Shown: positions 1-9,005, numbered from the stretch's first letter. The stretch: DNA of 64,000 nucleotides from Cellulomonas sp. KH9 (GCF_900114185.1 NZ_FOSE01000004.1:389519-453518); one strand, 5' to 3'. Program-made: numbers and translations. Notes: generated from the sequence alone by a model not told the origin.

Positions 1-431
1 GCATCGCCGCGGCCGGGGTGCCGGTCACGGCCACGCTGCTGCAGGTGGGGCAGTTCGCCGCGATCGCCGCGCAGGGCGAGGCGCGGTACCCCCGGTTCGC
101 CGCGCGCATGCGTGCGATGCACGCCCGGCGGTACCAGCACGTGCGTGACCTGCACGACGCGGGCGTGCGGGTGCTGCTCGGCACCGACGCGGGCGGCACG
201 ATCGCGCACGGCCGCGTCGCCGACGAGGCCGCCGAGATGGTGCGCGCCGGCATCCCCACGCACGACGTCGTCGCAGCCGCGTCCTGGCGGACGCGTGCGT
301 GGCTGGGCGTGCCGGGCGTCACCGAGGGCGCGAGCGCCGACGTCGTCGTCTACGACGAGGACCCGCGCGCCGACGTGCGGGCGCTGGCCCGTCCGACCGC
401 GGTCGTGCTGCGGGGGGCGCGCGTCCGCTGA
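1..431 (+). CDS. Amidohydrolase family protein, C-terminal part (5' end outside window)
   Basis: The open frame enters from the left edge, so only about the last 140 residues are seen. They resemble the C-terminal part of a metal-dependent amidohydrolase of the imidazolonepropionase/prolidase-like type. A GTDAGG motif near residue 60 would carry the last metal-binding Asp of the TIM barrel. It is followed by [10 protein letters not shown] and a tail ending in the [13 protein letters not shown] pattern typical of the small beta-sandwich domain. The substrate cannot be told from this fragment. The gene lies directly upstream of rpsP on the same strand, but a promoter-like sequence at 469-498 suggests rpsP is transcribed separately. 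Confidence 0.75.
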   Translation, partial: IAAAGVPVTATLLQVGQFAAIAAQGEARYPRFAARMRAMHARRYQHVRDLHDAGVRVLLGTDAGGTIAHGRVADEAAEMVRAGIPTHDVVAAASWRTRAWLGVPGVTEGASADVVVYDEDPRADVRALARPTAVVLRGARVR

Positions 432-468
432 CCGGTGGTCCGGGGGCGACGTGCCGGGGACCGACGGG

Positions 469-498
469 TTGGGAGCGGTCGGTCACGTCTGGCACAAT
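469..498 (+). promoter_or_regulatory. Putative promoter of the rpsP-khpA operon
   Basis: TTGGGA at 469-474 and CACAAT at 493-498 are separated by 18 bases, a plausible vegetative sigma factor promoter. The predicted transcript would have a leader of about 120 bases before the rpsP GTG. The same architecture (TTGGGT, 18-base spacer, CAGACT) occurs before rplS. Confidence 0.5.
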
Positions 499-627
499 GG
501 TCGGTTGTACTCGGTCCGTGCAGCCCCTCTACCTGCCCGGTGCCGTGTCCTCCGGCCGGAACGGCGCACCCACCCCACGGGACGCGCCGCGAGGCCACCC
601 CAGCAGACATCAGGAGAACACCACCTC

Positions 628-1053
628 GTGGCAACGAAGATCCGTCTCAAGCGCATGGGCAAGATCCGCGCGCCGTACTACCGCATCGTCGTCGCCGACT
701 CGCGCACCAAGCGCGACGGTCGCGTGATCGAGGAGATCGGCAAGTACCACCCCACCGAGGAGCCCTCGCTCATCGAGATCACCTCGGACCGGGCGCAGTA
801 CTGGCTGGGCGTCGGCGCGCAGCCGACCGAGCAGGTGCTCGCGCTGCTCAAGGTCACCGGTGACTGGCAGAAGTTCAAGGGCCTGCCGGGCGCCGAGGGC
901 ACGCTGCGCGTGAAGGCCCCCAAGGCCGACCCGAAGGCCGCCGTCGAGGCTGCCGCGCTCGACGCCGAGAAGGTCAAGGCCAAGGCGTCGGAGAAGAAGG
1001 CCGCCGCCACGGAGGAGCCCGCCGCGGCTCCCGCCGAGGACGAGCAGGCCTGA
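628..1053 (+). CDS. rpsP: 30S ribosomal protein S16
   Basis: Ribosomal protein S16 of the small subunit body, 141 residues. The start [19 protein letters not shown] and the following [22 protein letters not shown] are characteristic of S16. The GTG at 628 follows an AGGAGAA ribosome-binding site. The conserved S16 core ends near residue 85. The rest is an Ala/Lys/Glu-rich tail, as is common in actinobacteria, where S16 is longer than the roughly 80-residue E. coli protein. It is followed without a gap by khpA, whose ATG overlaps the rpsP stop (TGATG). Confidence 0.98.
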   Translation: MATKIRLKRMGKIRAPYYRIVVADSRTKRDGRVIEEIGKYHPTEEPSLIEITSDRAQYWLGVGAQPTEQVLALLKVTGDWQKFKGLPGAEGTLRVKAPKADPKAAVEAAALDAEKVKAKASEKKAAATEEPAAAPAEDEQA

Positions 1054-1292
1054 TGCTGGCCGACGCGCTCGAGCACCTCGTGCGGGGCATCGTCGACCAC
1101 CCCGACGACGTCCACGTCCGTGCGTCGTCGCTGCGCCGCGGTGAGATGCTCGAGGTGCGCGTGCACCCCGAGGACCTCGGGCGCGTCATCGGTCGGGGCG
1201 GCCGGACCGCGCGTGCGCTGCGCACGGTGGTCGGGGCGCTCTCGCCGGACGGTGCCGTGCGCGTCGACGTGGTCGACGTCGACCGGCGCTGA
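1053..1292 (+). CDS. khpA: KH-domain RNA-binding protein (KhpA/YlqC type)
   Basis: A 79-residue single KH-domain protein. The GRVIGRGGRTARALR segment holds the GxxG loop (GRGG) that contacts RNA. Its position between rpsP and rimM is the usual one for KhpA. The family forms heterodimers with KhpB and binds many RNAs, affecting cell division and envelope regulation in Gram-positives. The role here is inferred from family and context. Its ATG overlaps the rpsP stop codon, so translation is probably coupled. A strong hairpin follows directly (1304-1340). Confidence 0.93.
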   Translation: MLADALEHLVRGIVDHPDDVHVRASSLRRGEMLEVRVHPEDLGRVIGRGGRTARALRTVVGALSPDGAVRVDVVDVDRR

Positions 1293-1303
1293 CCGCAGAC
1301 ACC

Positions 1304-1340
1304 CGACGGCCCGGTCCCTCGACGAGGGACCGGGCCGTCG
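1304..1340 (+). terminator. 17-bp perfect hairpin between khpA and rimM
   Basis: Bases 1304-1320 are exactly complementary to 1324-1340 around a GAC loop. No T-run follows, so this is either a GC-only terminator or attenuator, or a structure that stabilises the rpsP-khpA mRNA end. It lies 12 bases after the khpA stop and 32 before the rimM ATG. Confidence 0.6.
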
Positions 1341-1371
1341 TCGTCCCCGACACGTCGGGGGAGGGAGTGAC

Positions 1372-1932
1372 ATGCTGCTGACCGTCGCCAGGGTCGGGCG
1401 TCCGCACGGTCTGCGGGGTGAGGTCGCACTCGACGTGCGCACCGACGTCCCGCAGGAGCGTCTGGTCGTCGGAGCCCGGTTCGTCACCGAGCCCGCCGCG
1501 GCGGGCCCGCTCGAGATCGCGCACGTGCGCGAGGCCCAGGGCCGTTGGTACGTGACGTTCGCGCAGGCGGACGACCGCACCGCGGCCGAAGGGCTGCGCG
1601 GCGTCGAGCTGCTCGTCGACAGCGACGAGGACGCGGACGACGACGACGGCTGGTACCCCCACGAGCTCGCGGGGCTGCGCGCCGAGCACGTGGCCGACGG
1701 GCGTCCGCTCGGCGAGGTCGTGGGGCTCGAGCACCTGCCGGCCCACGACGTGCTCGTGCTGCGGGAGCCCGACGGTGCGCGCACGCTCGTGCCGTTCGTC
1801 GAGGCCATCGTGCCCGTGGTGGACGTGGCCGGGGGCCGGGTCGTGCTCGACCCGCCGGGCGGTCTGCTCGCGGCCGACGCGGCCAACCTCGTCGTCAGCG
1901 ACGAGACCCGCGGCACGGGCGAGGAGGCCTGA
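1372..1932 (+). CDS. rimM: 16S rRNA processing protein RimM
   Basis: Ribosome maturation factor that binds S19 and assists 30S head assembly; 186 residues. The N-terminal barrel begins with the family pattern VARVGRPHGLRGEV. The C-terminal PRC barrel includes DDGWYPHELAGLRA and ends with AIVPVVDVAGGRVVLDPPGGL. The ATG at 1372 follows a GGGGGAGGGAG purine run. A 12-residue acidic segment (DSDEDADDDD) links the two domains. trmD starts 3 bases after its stop, so the two genes are probably coupled. Confidence 0.97.
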   Translation: MLLTVARVGRPHGLRGEVALDVRTDVPQERLVVGARFVTEPAAAGPLEIAHVREAQGRWYVTFAQADDRTAAEGLRGVELLVDSDEDADDDDGWYPHELAGLRAEHVADGRPLGEVVGLEHLPAHDVLVLREPDGARTLVPFVEAIVPVVDVAGGRVVLDPPGGLLAADAANLVVSDETRGTGEEA

Positions 1933-1935
1933 GGC

Positions 1936-2739
1936 GTGCGCGTCGACGTCGTCTCGATCTTCCCCGAGTACCTCGCGCCGCTCGAGCTCTCGCTCGTCGG
2001 CAAGGCCCGGACGGCCGGGCTCCTGGACCTGCAGGTCCACGACCTGCGCACGTGGACCGACGACCGGCACCGCACGGTCGACGACACGCCGTTCGGCGGT
2101 GGCGCGGGCATGGTCATGCGCCCCGACGTGTGGGGCCGCGCGCTGGACGACGTCCTGACGCCCGGCGCCCACCTGATCGTGCCGTCGCCCGCCGGGGCGC
2201 CCTTCACGCAGCGCACGGCCGAGGCGCTGGCGACCGAGCAGCACCTCGTCGTCGCCTGCGGTCGCTACGAGGGGATCGACGCCCGCGTGGCCGAGCACTA
2301 TGCCGCGCAGGGCCGCGTGACCGAGCTGTCCCTGGGGGACTACGTCCTCAACGGCGGCGAGGTCGCGGCGCTGGTCGTCGTGGAGGCGGTGGCGCGGCTG
2401 CTGCCCGGTGTGGTGGGCAACCCGGAGTCGCTGGTCGAGGAGTCGCACGGGGCGGCGGGGCTGCTGGAGTACCCGGTCTACACCAAGCCGGCCACGTGGC
2501 AGGGGCACGCCGTCCCCGACGTGCTGCTGTCGGGACACCACGCGCGGATCGAGCGCTGGCGTCGCGACGAGGCGCTGCGGCGGACGGCGGCGCGGCGGCC
2601 GGACCTGCTGGCGGCGCTCGACGTCGCGGCGCTCGACCGCCACGACCGGGCCGTGCTGTCGGACTGCGGGTGGGACGTGGTGGACGGGGAGCTGCGTCCT
2701 GCGGGACCCGTGCCCGGGCAGGACACGCGCGCGGTGTGA
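1936..2739 (+). CDS. trmD: tRNA (guanine-N1)-methyltransferase TrmD
   Basis: Methylates G37 at N1 in tRNAs for Leu, Pro and Arg, preventing +1 frameshifting. It is 267 residues, normal length. Visible family motifs are the N-terminal [27 protein letters not shown] (substrate loop), the knot motif [16 protein letters not shown], and [10 protein letters not shown], which forms the trefoil-knot SAM site. The GTG at 1936 is preceded by GAGGAGG inside the end of rimM. It is the last gene of the rpsP-trmD group. A separate promoter-like sequence precedes rplS. Confidence 0.98.
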   Translation: MRVDVVSIFPEYLAPLELSLVGKARTAGLLDLQVHDLRTWTDDRHRTVDDTPFGGGAGMVMRPDVWGRALDDVLTPGAHLIVPSPAGAPFTQRTAEALATEQHLVVACGRYEGIDARVAEHYAAQGRVTELSLGDYVLNGGEVAALVVVEAVARLLPGVVGNPESLVEESHGAAGLLEYPVYTKPATWQGHAVPDVLLSGHHARIERWRRDEALRRTAARRPDLLAALDVAALDRHDRAVLSDCGWDVVDGELRPAGPVPGQDTRAV

Positions 2740-2765
2740 GCGCCGTGCGATCCGCGGCTCGCGGC

Positions 2766-2795
2766 TTGGGTCGGTGCGGCGCGGTGTGGCAGACT
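2766..2795 (+). promoter_or_regulatory. Putative rplS promoter
   Basis: TTGGGT at 2766-2771 and CAGACT at 2790-2795 with an 18-base spacer. This lies within the 247-base trmD-rplS gap and would give a leader of about 185 bases before rplS, long enough for a regulatory structure. No known L19 leader motif was recognised. Confidence 0.45.
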
Positions 2796-2986
2796 GTGGC
2801 CTCGGTGTGCGTCGAGCGCCTCTCTGCCGCAGGGGAGGGTTCACGACGCGCGGACCGGACCGGCCCCGTGCCGACGATCCGGACCGACCGACCAGACCCG
2901 AACCACGGGCGCCTGCCCTGCCCCGGCAGCGCGCGCGCCCGTCGATCACGTTCCTGACCTGCGGCAGGGCGGGGAAGCGACACGAC

Positions 2987-3352
2987 ATGCAGACGCTCGA
3001 CGCGGTCGACGCAGCATCGCTGCGCCAGGACCACCCGGACTTCCGTCCCGGCGACACCCTCAAGGTCAACGTGAAGGTCGTCGAGGGCAACCGCTCCCGT
3101 ATCCAGGCCTTCCAGGGCGTCGTCATCGCCCGCCAGGGTGCCGGCGTGCGCGAGACCTTCACCATCCGCAAGATCAGCTTCGGGGTGGGTGTCGAGCGGA
3201 CGTTCCCGCTGCACACGCCGTCGCTCGACTCGATCGAGGTCGTCACCCGCGGTGACGTGCGTCGCGCCAAGCTGTACTACCTGCGGGCGCTGCGCGGCAA
3301 GAAGGCGAAGATCAAGGAGAAGCGCGAGCAGGCACCGGCCAAGAAGGGCTGA
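2987..3352 (+). CDS. rplS: 50S ribosomal protein L19
   Basis: Ribosomal protein L19 at the 30S-50S interface, 121 residues. The sequence [19 protein letters not shown] and the following [21 protein letters not shown] are strongly diagnostic, as is the conserved [17 protein letters not shown] end. The ATG at 2987 sits downstream of a GGGGAAG site. A long intergenic leader precedes it, and a 16-bp hairpin follows it at 3376-3411, so rplS looks monocistronic. Confidence 0.98.
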   Translation: MQTLDAVDAASLRQDHPDFRPGDTLKVNVKVVEGNRSRIQAFQGVVIARQGAGVRETFTIRKISFGVGVERTFPLHTPSLDSIEVVTRGDVRRAKLYYLRALRGKKAKIKEKREQAPAKKG

Positions 3353-3375
3353 CCTGCTGCTCTCCCGGCACGACG

Positions 3376-3411
3376 CGACGGGCGGTTCCCCCTCGGGGGA
3401 GCCGCCCGTCG
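3376..3411 (+). terminator. Terminator-like hairpin after rplS
   Basis: A 16-bp stem (3376-3391 with 3396-3411, one G-U pair) closes a CTCG loop. The stem is very GC-rich and has no T-tract. It sits 23 bases after the rplS stop. Confidence 0.65.
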
Positions 3412-3515
3412 GCGTCCCCGCCGCCGCGCCGCGCGGGTGTCCGGCACCCGTCCACCGGGGTCTCGGGCTCCGGGTGGGCACCCCACGAACGCTGCGTCCG
3501 TGCGAGAGTGTGACC

Positions 3516-4409
3516 GTGAGCGAGTTCCGACCCGACGCGACGGGGCCGATGCCGTCCCCGACCCGCGCCACCCCCACCGCCGCCCGTCCGCTGTGGACGC
3601 CCACGGGCGCCCAGGGTGGCGGCAGCGGCCAGGACTGGGCGAGCCGGTCGCGGGACGCCGGTGACGGTGACGAGGGCACGGACGAGCCCGTCGTGGGCTC
3701 CCGGCGCCGGAACCGCGACACCGTCCGGCGCCGCCCCGGGACCGCGTGGTCCTGGCTGCGCGAGACGGCGATCATCCTGGTCAGCGCGCTGGTGCTGTCC
3801 CTGGTCGTCAAGACGTTCCTCGTGCAGGCGTTCTTCATCCCGTCGCAGTCGATGCAGGACACCCTGGTCGTCAACGACCGGATCCTGGTCAGCAAGCTGA
3901 CGCCCGGCCCCTTCGACATCAAACGCGGGGACGTCGTGGTCTTCAAGGACCCCGGGGGGTGGCTCAACCCGCAGATCCAGGAGCCGCGCAGCCCCCTGGC
4001 GGAGGCGGTCACCGAGGGGCTCACGTTCGTCGGGCTGCTGCCGCAGGACGCCGGCGAGCACCTCGTCAAGCGGGTCATCGGCCTGCCGGGCGACCACGTG
4101 GCCTGCGCGGGGCCGGGCCAGCCCGTCACGGTCAACGGGGTCCCGATCGACGAGGAGTACCTCGCCCCGGGCTCCCAGCCGAGCGAGCGCGCGTTCGACG
4201 TCGTCGTGCCCCCCGACTCGCTGTGGGTCATGGGCGACAACCGGCAGCACTCGGCGGACTCGCGGTACAACACCGGCAGCCCGGGCGGCGGGTCGGTGCC
4301 CGTCGACAACGTCGTGGGGACCGCGTTCGTCACCGTGTGGCCGCTGGACCGCTTCACGCTCCTGCAGAACCCGTCCGCGACGTTCGCGGACGTCCCCGAC
4401 GCGGGATGA
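3516..4409 (+). CDS. lepB: Signal peptidase I
   Basis: Membrane-bound type I signal peptidase that removes signal peptides from secreted proteins; 297 residues. An N-terminal cytoplasmic region of about 78 residues, low-complexity and basic, precedes one membrane segment (about 82-105). The catalytic Ser is in [12 protein letters not shown] (about S112) and the general-base Lys in [11 protein letters not shown] (about K185). The C-terminal box [11 protein letters not shown] is also present. The GTG at 3516 is the in-frame start nearest to the conserved region; upstream the frame stays open but looks non-coding. The rnhB ATG overlaps its stop. Confidence 0.96.
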   Translation: MSEFRPDATGPMPSPTRATPTAARPLWTPTGAQGGGSGQDWASRSRDAGDGDEGTDEPVVGSRRRNRDTVRRRPGTAWSWLRETAIILVSALVLSLVVKTFLVQAFFIPSQSMQDTLVVNDRILVSKLTPGPFDIKRGDVVVFKDPGGWLNPQIQEPRSPLAEAVTEGLTFVGLLPQDAGEHLVKRVIGLPGDHVACAGPGQPVTVNGVPIDEEYLAPGSQPSERAFDVVVPPDSLWVMGDNRQHSADSRYNTGSPGGGSVPVDNVVGTAFVTVWPLDRFTLLQNPSATFADVPDAG

Positions 4410-5296
4410 CGTCGGCGGCACCCGAGACCCCTGCGCGGACGCCGGTGCGGGTCGCGCGCCGCGCCGCGAGCCGTCCCACCCCGCACCTGCGGCACGAGCG
4501 GGCGCTGCTGCGCACGGGCCTGCGTCTCGTGGCCGGCATGGACGAGGTGGGCCGGGGGTCGCTCGCCGGCCCCGTGTCCGTCGGCGTCGTCGTGGTCGAC
4601 CTCACCACCCGGTCGGCGCCGCGCGGCGTGGCCGACTCCAAGCTGCTCACGCCCGCGGCCCGGCGCGCGCTGCTGCCCGCGCTGGGCCGCTGGGGCGTCG
4701 CGCGCGCGGTGGGCCACGCCACGCCCGACGAGATCGACGAGCGGGGGATCGTGGCGGCCCTCCGCCTGGCGGGCACCCGGGCTCTCCGGTCGGTCGTCGA
4801 CGTGGTCGGCCCCGTCGACGCCGTGGTGCTGGACGGCTCGCACGACTGGCTCACGCCCCCTGCTCCCGACCTGTTCGGCACCCAGGACGACCTGTTCGAG
4901 CCGCCGCGTGACCTGCCCGTGCCGGCCGTCCACCTCAAGGTGAAGGCCGATCGCTGCTGCGCGAGCGTCGCCGCCGCGAGCGTCCTGGCCAAGTGCGAGC
5001 GGGACGCCCTCATGGTGCGCCACGCCGCCGCCCACCCCGCCTACCGCTGGGACGAGAACAAGGGGTACGCGTCGCCCGAGCACCTGGCGGCGCTGCGGGA
5101 GCACGGCCCGAGCCCGCTGCACCGCCGGTCCTGGCGGCTGCCCGGCGTGCAGGAACCGCCCGTGGCGACGCGCGGGCCCGGGTGGGAGGTCGATGCCCTG
5201 CTCCCGGACCCGGGGCTCGCGCCGGGGTGGCGGGACGACGCCGTGCCCGCGTCCCCGCGCGGGTGGGCGTCCGACGCACCCGACGATGAGGGATGA
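4406..5296 (+). CDS. rnhB: Ribonuclease HII
   Basis: Endonuclease that cleaves the RNA strand of RNA-DNA hybrids and removes misincorporated ribonucleotides; 296 residues. The active site motif [14 protein letters not shown] supplies Asp46 and Glu47. Further acidic residues lie in VVLDGSHDW and in the [19 protein letters not shown] block. The protein is longer than the usual 200-230 residues, with about 35 extra N-terminal residues, an insert near residues 145-165, and a Pro/Gly-rich tail. The ATG overlaps the lepB stop (ATGA), indicating translational coupling. Confidence 0.96.
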   Translation: MTSAAPETPARTPVRVARRAASRPTPHLRHERALLRTGLRLVAGMDEVGRGSLAGPVSVGVVVVDLTTRSAPRGVADSKLLTPAARRALLPALGRWGVARAVGHATPDEIDERGIVAALRLAGTRALRSVVDVVGPVDAVVLDGSHDWLTPPAPDLFGTQDDLFEPPRDLPVPAVHLKVKADRCCASVAAASVLAKCERDALMVRHAAAHPAYRWDENKGYASPEHLAALREHGPSPLHRRSWRLPGVQEPPVATRGPGWEVDALLPDPGLAPGWRDDAVPASPRGWASDAPDDEG

Positions 5297-5297
5297 T
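5292..5297 (+). promoter_or_regulatory. -10-like hexamer giving a leaderless DUF2469 transcript
   Basis: GATGAT ends 6 bases before the GTG at 5304, the spacing expected when transcription begins at the start codon. The 20 bases at 5290-5309 match 17 of 20 bases at the ispG start (30201-30220). Confidence 0.35.
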
Positions 5298-5303
5298 GGT
5301 CCG

Positions 5304-5627
5304 GTGAGCGCCGAGGACCTGGAGAACTACGAGACCGACATGGAGCTCGCCCTGTACCGCGAGTACCGGGACGTGGTGGGCCTCTTCTCGTACGTCGTGG
5401 AGACGGAGCGACGGTTCTACCTCGCGAACCACGTCGACCTGCAGGTCCGGTCGGCCGCCGGCGAGGTCTACTTCGAGCTGTCGCTCGTCGACGCCTGGGT
5501 GTGGGACGTCTACCGCTCGGCCCGCTTCGTGAAGTCGGTGCGGGTGGTGACGTTCAAGGACGTCAACGTCGAGGAGCTGGCCAAGGCCGAGCTCGACCTC
5601 GGGTCCGGGGCGGGCTTCACCCGCTGA
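5304..5627 (+). CDS. DUF2469 family protein
   Basis: A 107-residue protein of the DUF2469 family, which is almost universal in actinobacteria beside rnhB and of unknown function. The start SAEDLENYETDMELALYREY and the segment VVGLFSYVVETERRFYLAN are the family signature. It is acidic and aromatic-rich, with no signal peptide or membrane segment. An in-frame ATG lies upstream at 5286, but family members begin with (M)SAEDLE, so the GTG at 5304 is chosen. The -10-like GATGAT just upstream also fits that start. Confidence 0.92.
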   Translation: MSAEDLENYETDMELALYREYRDVVGLFSYVVETERRFYLANHVDLQVRSAAGEVYFELSLVDAWVWDVYRSARFVKSVRVVTFKDVNVEELAKAELDLGSGAGFTR

Positions 5628-5782
5628 CACGGGCGGTCCGGCGCCGCGCCCGCAGGGACGCCGGCGCGCCGCGACCGAGCCGACCACAGCCCCGGCGGCG
5701 GTCCGCGTCGCCCACGGATCGTCACCGGTCCTCACCGCTGACCGCCGCGCGCGCGGCAGGGTCGGTGCCGGAGGTGGTCGAC

Positions 5783-6139
5783 GTGCGGGCGAAGGACGCG
5801 GTCGGGCGGTACGGGGAGGACGTGGCGACGGCGTTCGTCACGCAGGCGGGCTGGACGGTCCTGGCGCGCAACTGGCGGTGCGCCGAGGGTGAGCTGGACA
5901 TCGTCGCGCTCGACGGTGACGCGGTCGTGGCGGTCGAGGTCAAGACCCGGCGCTCGGACGCCTACGGGCACCCCGCGGAGGCCGTCACGTACCGCAAGCT
6001 GGCGCGGCTGCGGCGCCTGACCGCGCGCTGGTTGCGGGAGCACGACGTGCGGGCGGGTTCCGTGCGGGTCGACGTCATCGCCGTGGTCCTGCCGCGCCGC
6101 GGCGCGGCCCAGGTCGAGCACCTGGTCGGGGTGGTCTGA
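5783..6139 (+). CDS. UPF0102 (YraN) family nuclease-like protein
   Basis: A 118-residue UPF0102/YraN protein. AVGRYGEDVATAFV and WTVLARNWRCAEGELDIV are family hallmarks. The E-x-D...EVKTR arrangement (EGELDIVALDGDAVVAVEVKTR) is that of a PD-(D/E)XK nuclease fold. The biochemical role of the family is not firmly established. The GTG at 5783 is chosen because GGAGG at 5770-5774 lies 8 bases upstream; in-frame GTGs at 5765 and 5774 are less well placed. It is followed immediately by the ComM-like gene and dprA, the usual actinobacterial set. Confidence 0.93.
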   Translation: MRAKDAVGRYGEDVATAFVTQAGWTVLARNWRCAEGELDIVALDGDAVVAVEVKTRRSDAYGHPAEAVTYRKLARLRRLTARWLREHDVRAGSVRVDVIAVVLPRRGAAQVEHLVGVV

Positions 6140-7657
6140 GTGCTCGGACGCACCCGCGCCGTCGCGCTCGTGGGACTGGTCGGCCACCCCGTCGACGTCG
6201 AGTCCCACCTGGCGCCCTCGTTGCCGGGATTCACCCTCGTCGGCCTGCCCGACGCCTCGCTCGCCGAGGCGCGGGACCGGGTGCGCGCCGCCGTGACGTC
6301 CTCCGGGCTCGCGTGGCCGACGCGCCGGATCACGGTCAACCTCTCGCCGGCCACGCTGCCCAAGACCGGCTCGTCGTTCGACCTCGCCGTCGCCGTCGCC
6401 ACGCTCGCCGGCGCGGGACTCGTGGACGCGGCGTCGGTCGCTGCCTGGGTGCACCTGGGCGAGCTGGGCCTGGACGGGCGGCTGCGGCCCGTGCGCGGTG
6501 TGCTGCCGTGCGTGGCGGCGGCCGTCGCGGCGGGTCATCCCCGGGTCGTCGTCCCACGCGGCAACGCAGTCGAGGCGTGCCTGGTGCCGGGCGCGCAGGT
6601 GCTGGCGGCGGACAGCCTCGCGCAGGTCGCCGCGCACCACGGCGCCGAGATCGAGGTGCCCGACGTCGAGCCCGTGCACGACGTGCGGACGGCGACCTCG
6701 CGCGGCACGGCACCCGACCTGGCGGACGTGCTCGGTCAGGAGGACGCGCGCCACGGCCTGGAGGTGGCCGCGGCGGGCGGGCACCACCTGCTCATGGTGG
6801 GACCGCCCGGCGCCGGCAAGACGATGCTCGCGGCCCGACTGCCCGGCCTGCTCCCCGACCTCTCCGAGCCCGACGCCGTGGAGGTCACCGCCGTGCACTC
6901 CGTGGCCGGCACGTTCGACCCCGCGCAGGGTCTCGTCCGCCGACCCCCGTTCGAGGACCCGCACCACACCGCGACGCCCGCGAGCATCGTCGGCGGCGGG
7001 TCGGGCACGCCACGGCCGGGGGCGGCCTCCCGCGCCCACCGGGGCGTCCTGTTCCTCGACGAGGCCCCGGAGTTCACCTCGGGGGTGCTGCAGACGCTCC
7101 GGCAGCCCCTCGAGCACGGCGAGCTGGTGCTGCACCGCGCCGGTGGCACCGCGCGGTACCCCGCCCGGTTCCAGCTGGTCCTGGCGGCCAACCCGTGCCC
7201 GTGCGGCAACGCGGTCGGCAAGGGGCTGACGTGCACCTGCCGCCCCGAGCAGCGCCGACGCTACTTCGGCAAGCTCTCGGGCCCGCTGCTCGACCGGGTG
7301 GACCTGCAGCTCGAGGTGCCGGCCGCTCGCCCGGCCGGTGCCGCGGGCGAGGCCACGGTGGCGGTCGCGGCACGGGTCGCGACGGCACGCCTCGCGCAGC
7401 TCGCACGGTGGCGGGGCACGGCGTGGCGCACCAACGCGGAGGTTCCCGGCCGGGAGCTGCAGGCGCGGCTACGCGCCGACCGGCGGCTCGTGGCCGACCT
7501 CGACCGTGCCGTGGACCGCGGCACGCTGAGCCTGCGCGGGGCGGACCGTGTCCTGCGGGTCGCGTGGACGCTCGCCGACCTCGAGGGCCGGGACGGCCCC
7601 CGGCGCACGGACGTGGCCCACGCCCTGGTGCTGCGGACGCGGGGGCACGGCGCGTGA
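6140..7657 (+). CDS. YifB/ComM family Mg chelatase-like AAA+ ATPase
   Basis: A 505-residue AAA+ ATPase of the YifB/ComM family; ComM acts as a branch-migration helicase aiding natural transformation. An N-terminal Lon-like domain (about 1-190) begins LGRTRAVALVGLVG. Walker A is GPPGAGKTMLAARLPGLLP, and Walker B is GVLFLDEAPEF. The NPCPCG and CTCRPEQRRRYFGKLSGPLL blocks are characteristic. A C-terminal Mg-chelatase domain completes it. The GTG at 6140 abuts the yraN stop, and dprA begins with a GTGA overlap at its end. This places it in a DNA-processing operon. Confidence 0.95.
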   Translation: MLGRTRAVALVGLVGHPVDVESHLAPSLPGFTLVGLPDASLAEARDRVRAAVTSSGLAWPTRRITVNLSPATLPKTGSSFDLAVAVATLAGAGLVDAASVAAWVHLGELGLDGRLRPVRGVLPCVAAAVAAGHPRVVVPRGNAVEACLVPGAQVLAADSLAQVAAHHGAEIEVPDVEPVHDVRTATSRGTAPDLADVLGQEDARHGLEVAAAGGHHLLMVGPPGAGKTMLAARLPGLLPDLSEPDAVEVTAVHSVAGTFDPAQGLVRRPPFEDPHHTATPASIVGGGSGTPRPGAASRAHRGVLFLDEAPEFTSGVLQTLRQPLEHGELVLHRAGGTARYPARFQLVLAANPCPCGNAVGKGLTCTCRPEQRRRYFGKLSGPLLDRVDLQLEVPAARPAGAAGEATVAVAARVATARLAQLARWRGTAWRTNAEVPGRELQARLRADRRLVADLDRAVDRGTLSLRGADRVLRVAWTLADLEGRDGPRRTDVAHALVLRTRGHGA

Positions 7658-8862
7658 CGGGCGTCGGGGTGCCCGGGTGGCTCACCGCCCGGGTCCGGCA
7701 GGACGACGACCGGTCGTCCCGGGCGGTCTGGAGCGCGCTGGCCGAGCCGGGCGACGCGGTCGCGGGGGCACTGGTCGGTGCGTGCGGCGCGACGGCGGCG
7801 CTGGACTGGGTGGCCGGCGTGGTGAGCGGCGCGGTCCCGCAACCGCTTCCGCTCGTGCCGACGGACTCCCCGGACGCGGCGGCCCGCCGCCTGCGGGCGG
7901 CGGCGGAGCGCTGGGCGGCGCGCTGGCACGCCGTGGACCCGGACCGGGACCTGGCCGCGGCGGCGCGCTGCGGGGCACGGCTCGTCGTGCCGGGCGACCC
8001 GGCGTGGCCGTGCGGCCTCGACGACCTCGGTGCACTCGCCCCGTTCGCCCTGTGGGTGCGGGGAGCACCGCCCTCGGCACCCCGGTCGGTCGCGCTGGTC
8101 GGCGCGCGTGCGTGCACCACCTACGGCGAGCGGGTCGCCGTGGACCTCGCCGCCGGGCTGGCAGGGCGCGGCTGGGCCGTCGTCTCGGGCGGGGCGTACG
8201 GCGTCGACGCCGCCGCGCACCGAGGTGCGCTGCTCGTCGGCGGCCCGACCGTCGTGGCGCTGGCCGGGGGAGTGGACCGTGCGTACCCGGTCGGCAACGC
8301 GCGGCTGCTGGAGGAGGTCGTGGGCACGGGCGGGAGCCTGGTGAGCGAGGTGCCGCCCGGTGCCGCGCCCACCCGCAGCCGCTTCCTGCAGCGCAACCGG
8401 CTGATCGCGGCGATGTCGGCGGCCACGGTGGTGGTGGAGGCCGCGTGGCGGTCGGGCGCCGCCAGCACCGCGCACCACGCGGCGCGGCTGCTGCGACCCG
8501 TGGGGGCGGTGCCCGGACCGATCACCTCGGCCGCCTCGGCCGGGTGCCACCGGCTGCTGCGCGAGGGCGTCGCCGTGTGCGTGACGGACGTCGACGAGGT
8601 CGTGGACCTGGCGGGCGACGTGGGTGCCGACGTCGCGCCGGTGCACCACGAGGACGACACGCGCGCCGTCGACGGCCTGGACCCGCTCGCGCGTCGCGTG
8701 CACGACGGCCTGTCGCGACGGGTGCCGCACGACACGGCGCAGGTCGCCGCGCGCGCCGGGACGACCGTGGCGCAGGCGCGTGCGATGCTCGGGCTGCTCG
8801 AGCTCGAGGGCCTCGCACGCCGCCTCGGGTCGGGATGGGTCGTGGATGCCGCAGGTGAGTAG
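7654..8862 (+). CDS. dprA: DNA-processing protein DprA
   Basis: Loads RecA onto incoming single-stranded DNA during transformation; 402 residues. The Rossmann-like domain shows VALVGARACTTYGERVA, then VVSGGAYGVDAAAHRGAL, then SEVPPGAAPTRSRFLQRNRL, the conserved DprA/Smf core. The C-terminal winged-helix-like region (last 70 residues) has the VAARAGTTVAQARAMLGLLEL pattern. The GTG overlaps the comM stop. Some actinobacteria carry dprA without known natural competence, so the actual role here is open. Confidence 0.95.
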   Translation: MTGVGVPGWLTARVRQDDDRSSRAVWSALAEPGDAVAGALVGACGATAALDWVAGVVSGAVPQPLPLVPTDSPDAAARRLRAAAERWAARWHAVDPDRDLAAAARCGARLVVPGDPAWPCGLDDLGALAPFALWVRGAPPSAPRSVALVGARACTTYGERVAVDLAAGLAGRGWAVVSGGAYGVDAAAHRGALLVGGPTVVALAGGVDRAYPVGNARLLEEVVGTGGSLVSEVPPGAAPTRSRFLQRNRLIAAMSAATVVVEAAWRSGAASTAHHAARLLRPVGAVPGPITSAASAGCHRLLREGVAVCVTDVDEVVDLAGDVGADVAPVHHEDDTRAVDGLDPLARRVHDGLSRRVPHDTAQVAARAGTTVAQARAMLGLLELEGLARRLGSGWVVDAAGE

Positions 8863-9005
8863 CGGATGGGTGAAAAAAACCGGCGTTCGTGGGAATCCTC
8901 GCCGCCGGATCGGACATTGACGGCCAATCCGAGCAGAAGTTCGCGGGCGGTCTGGGAACCATCCTTGTCGAACTGCGTGCGCCACGTCACCTTAGGGGCA
9001 TGCAC

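Noticed and set aside
2740..2986. A small gene or riboswitch in the trmD-rplS gap
   Set aside because: No ORF with a start and coding bias, and no known leader motif, was seen; a promoter and plain leader explain the gap.
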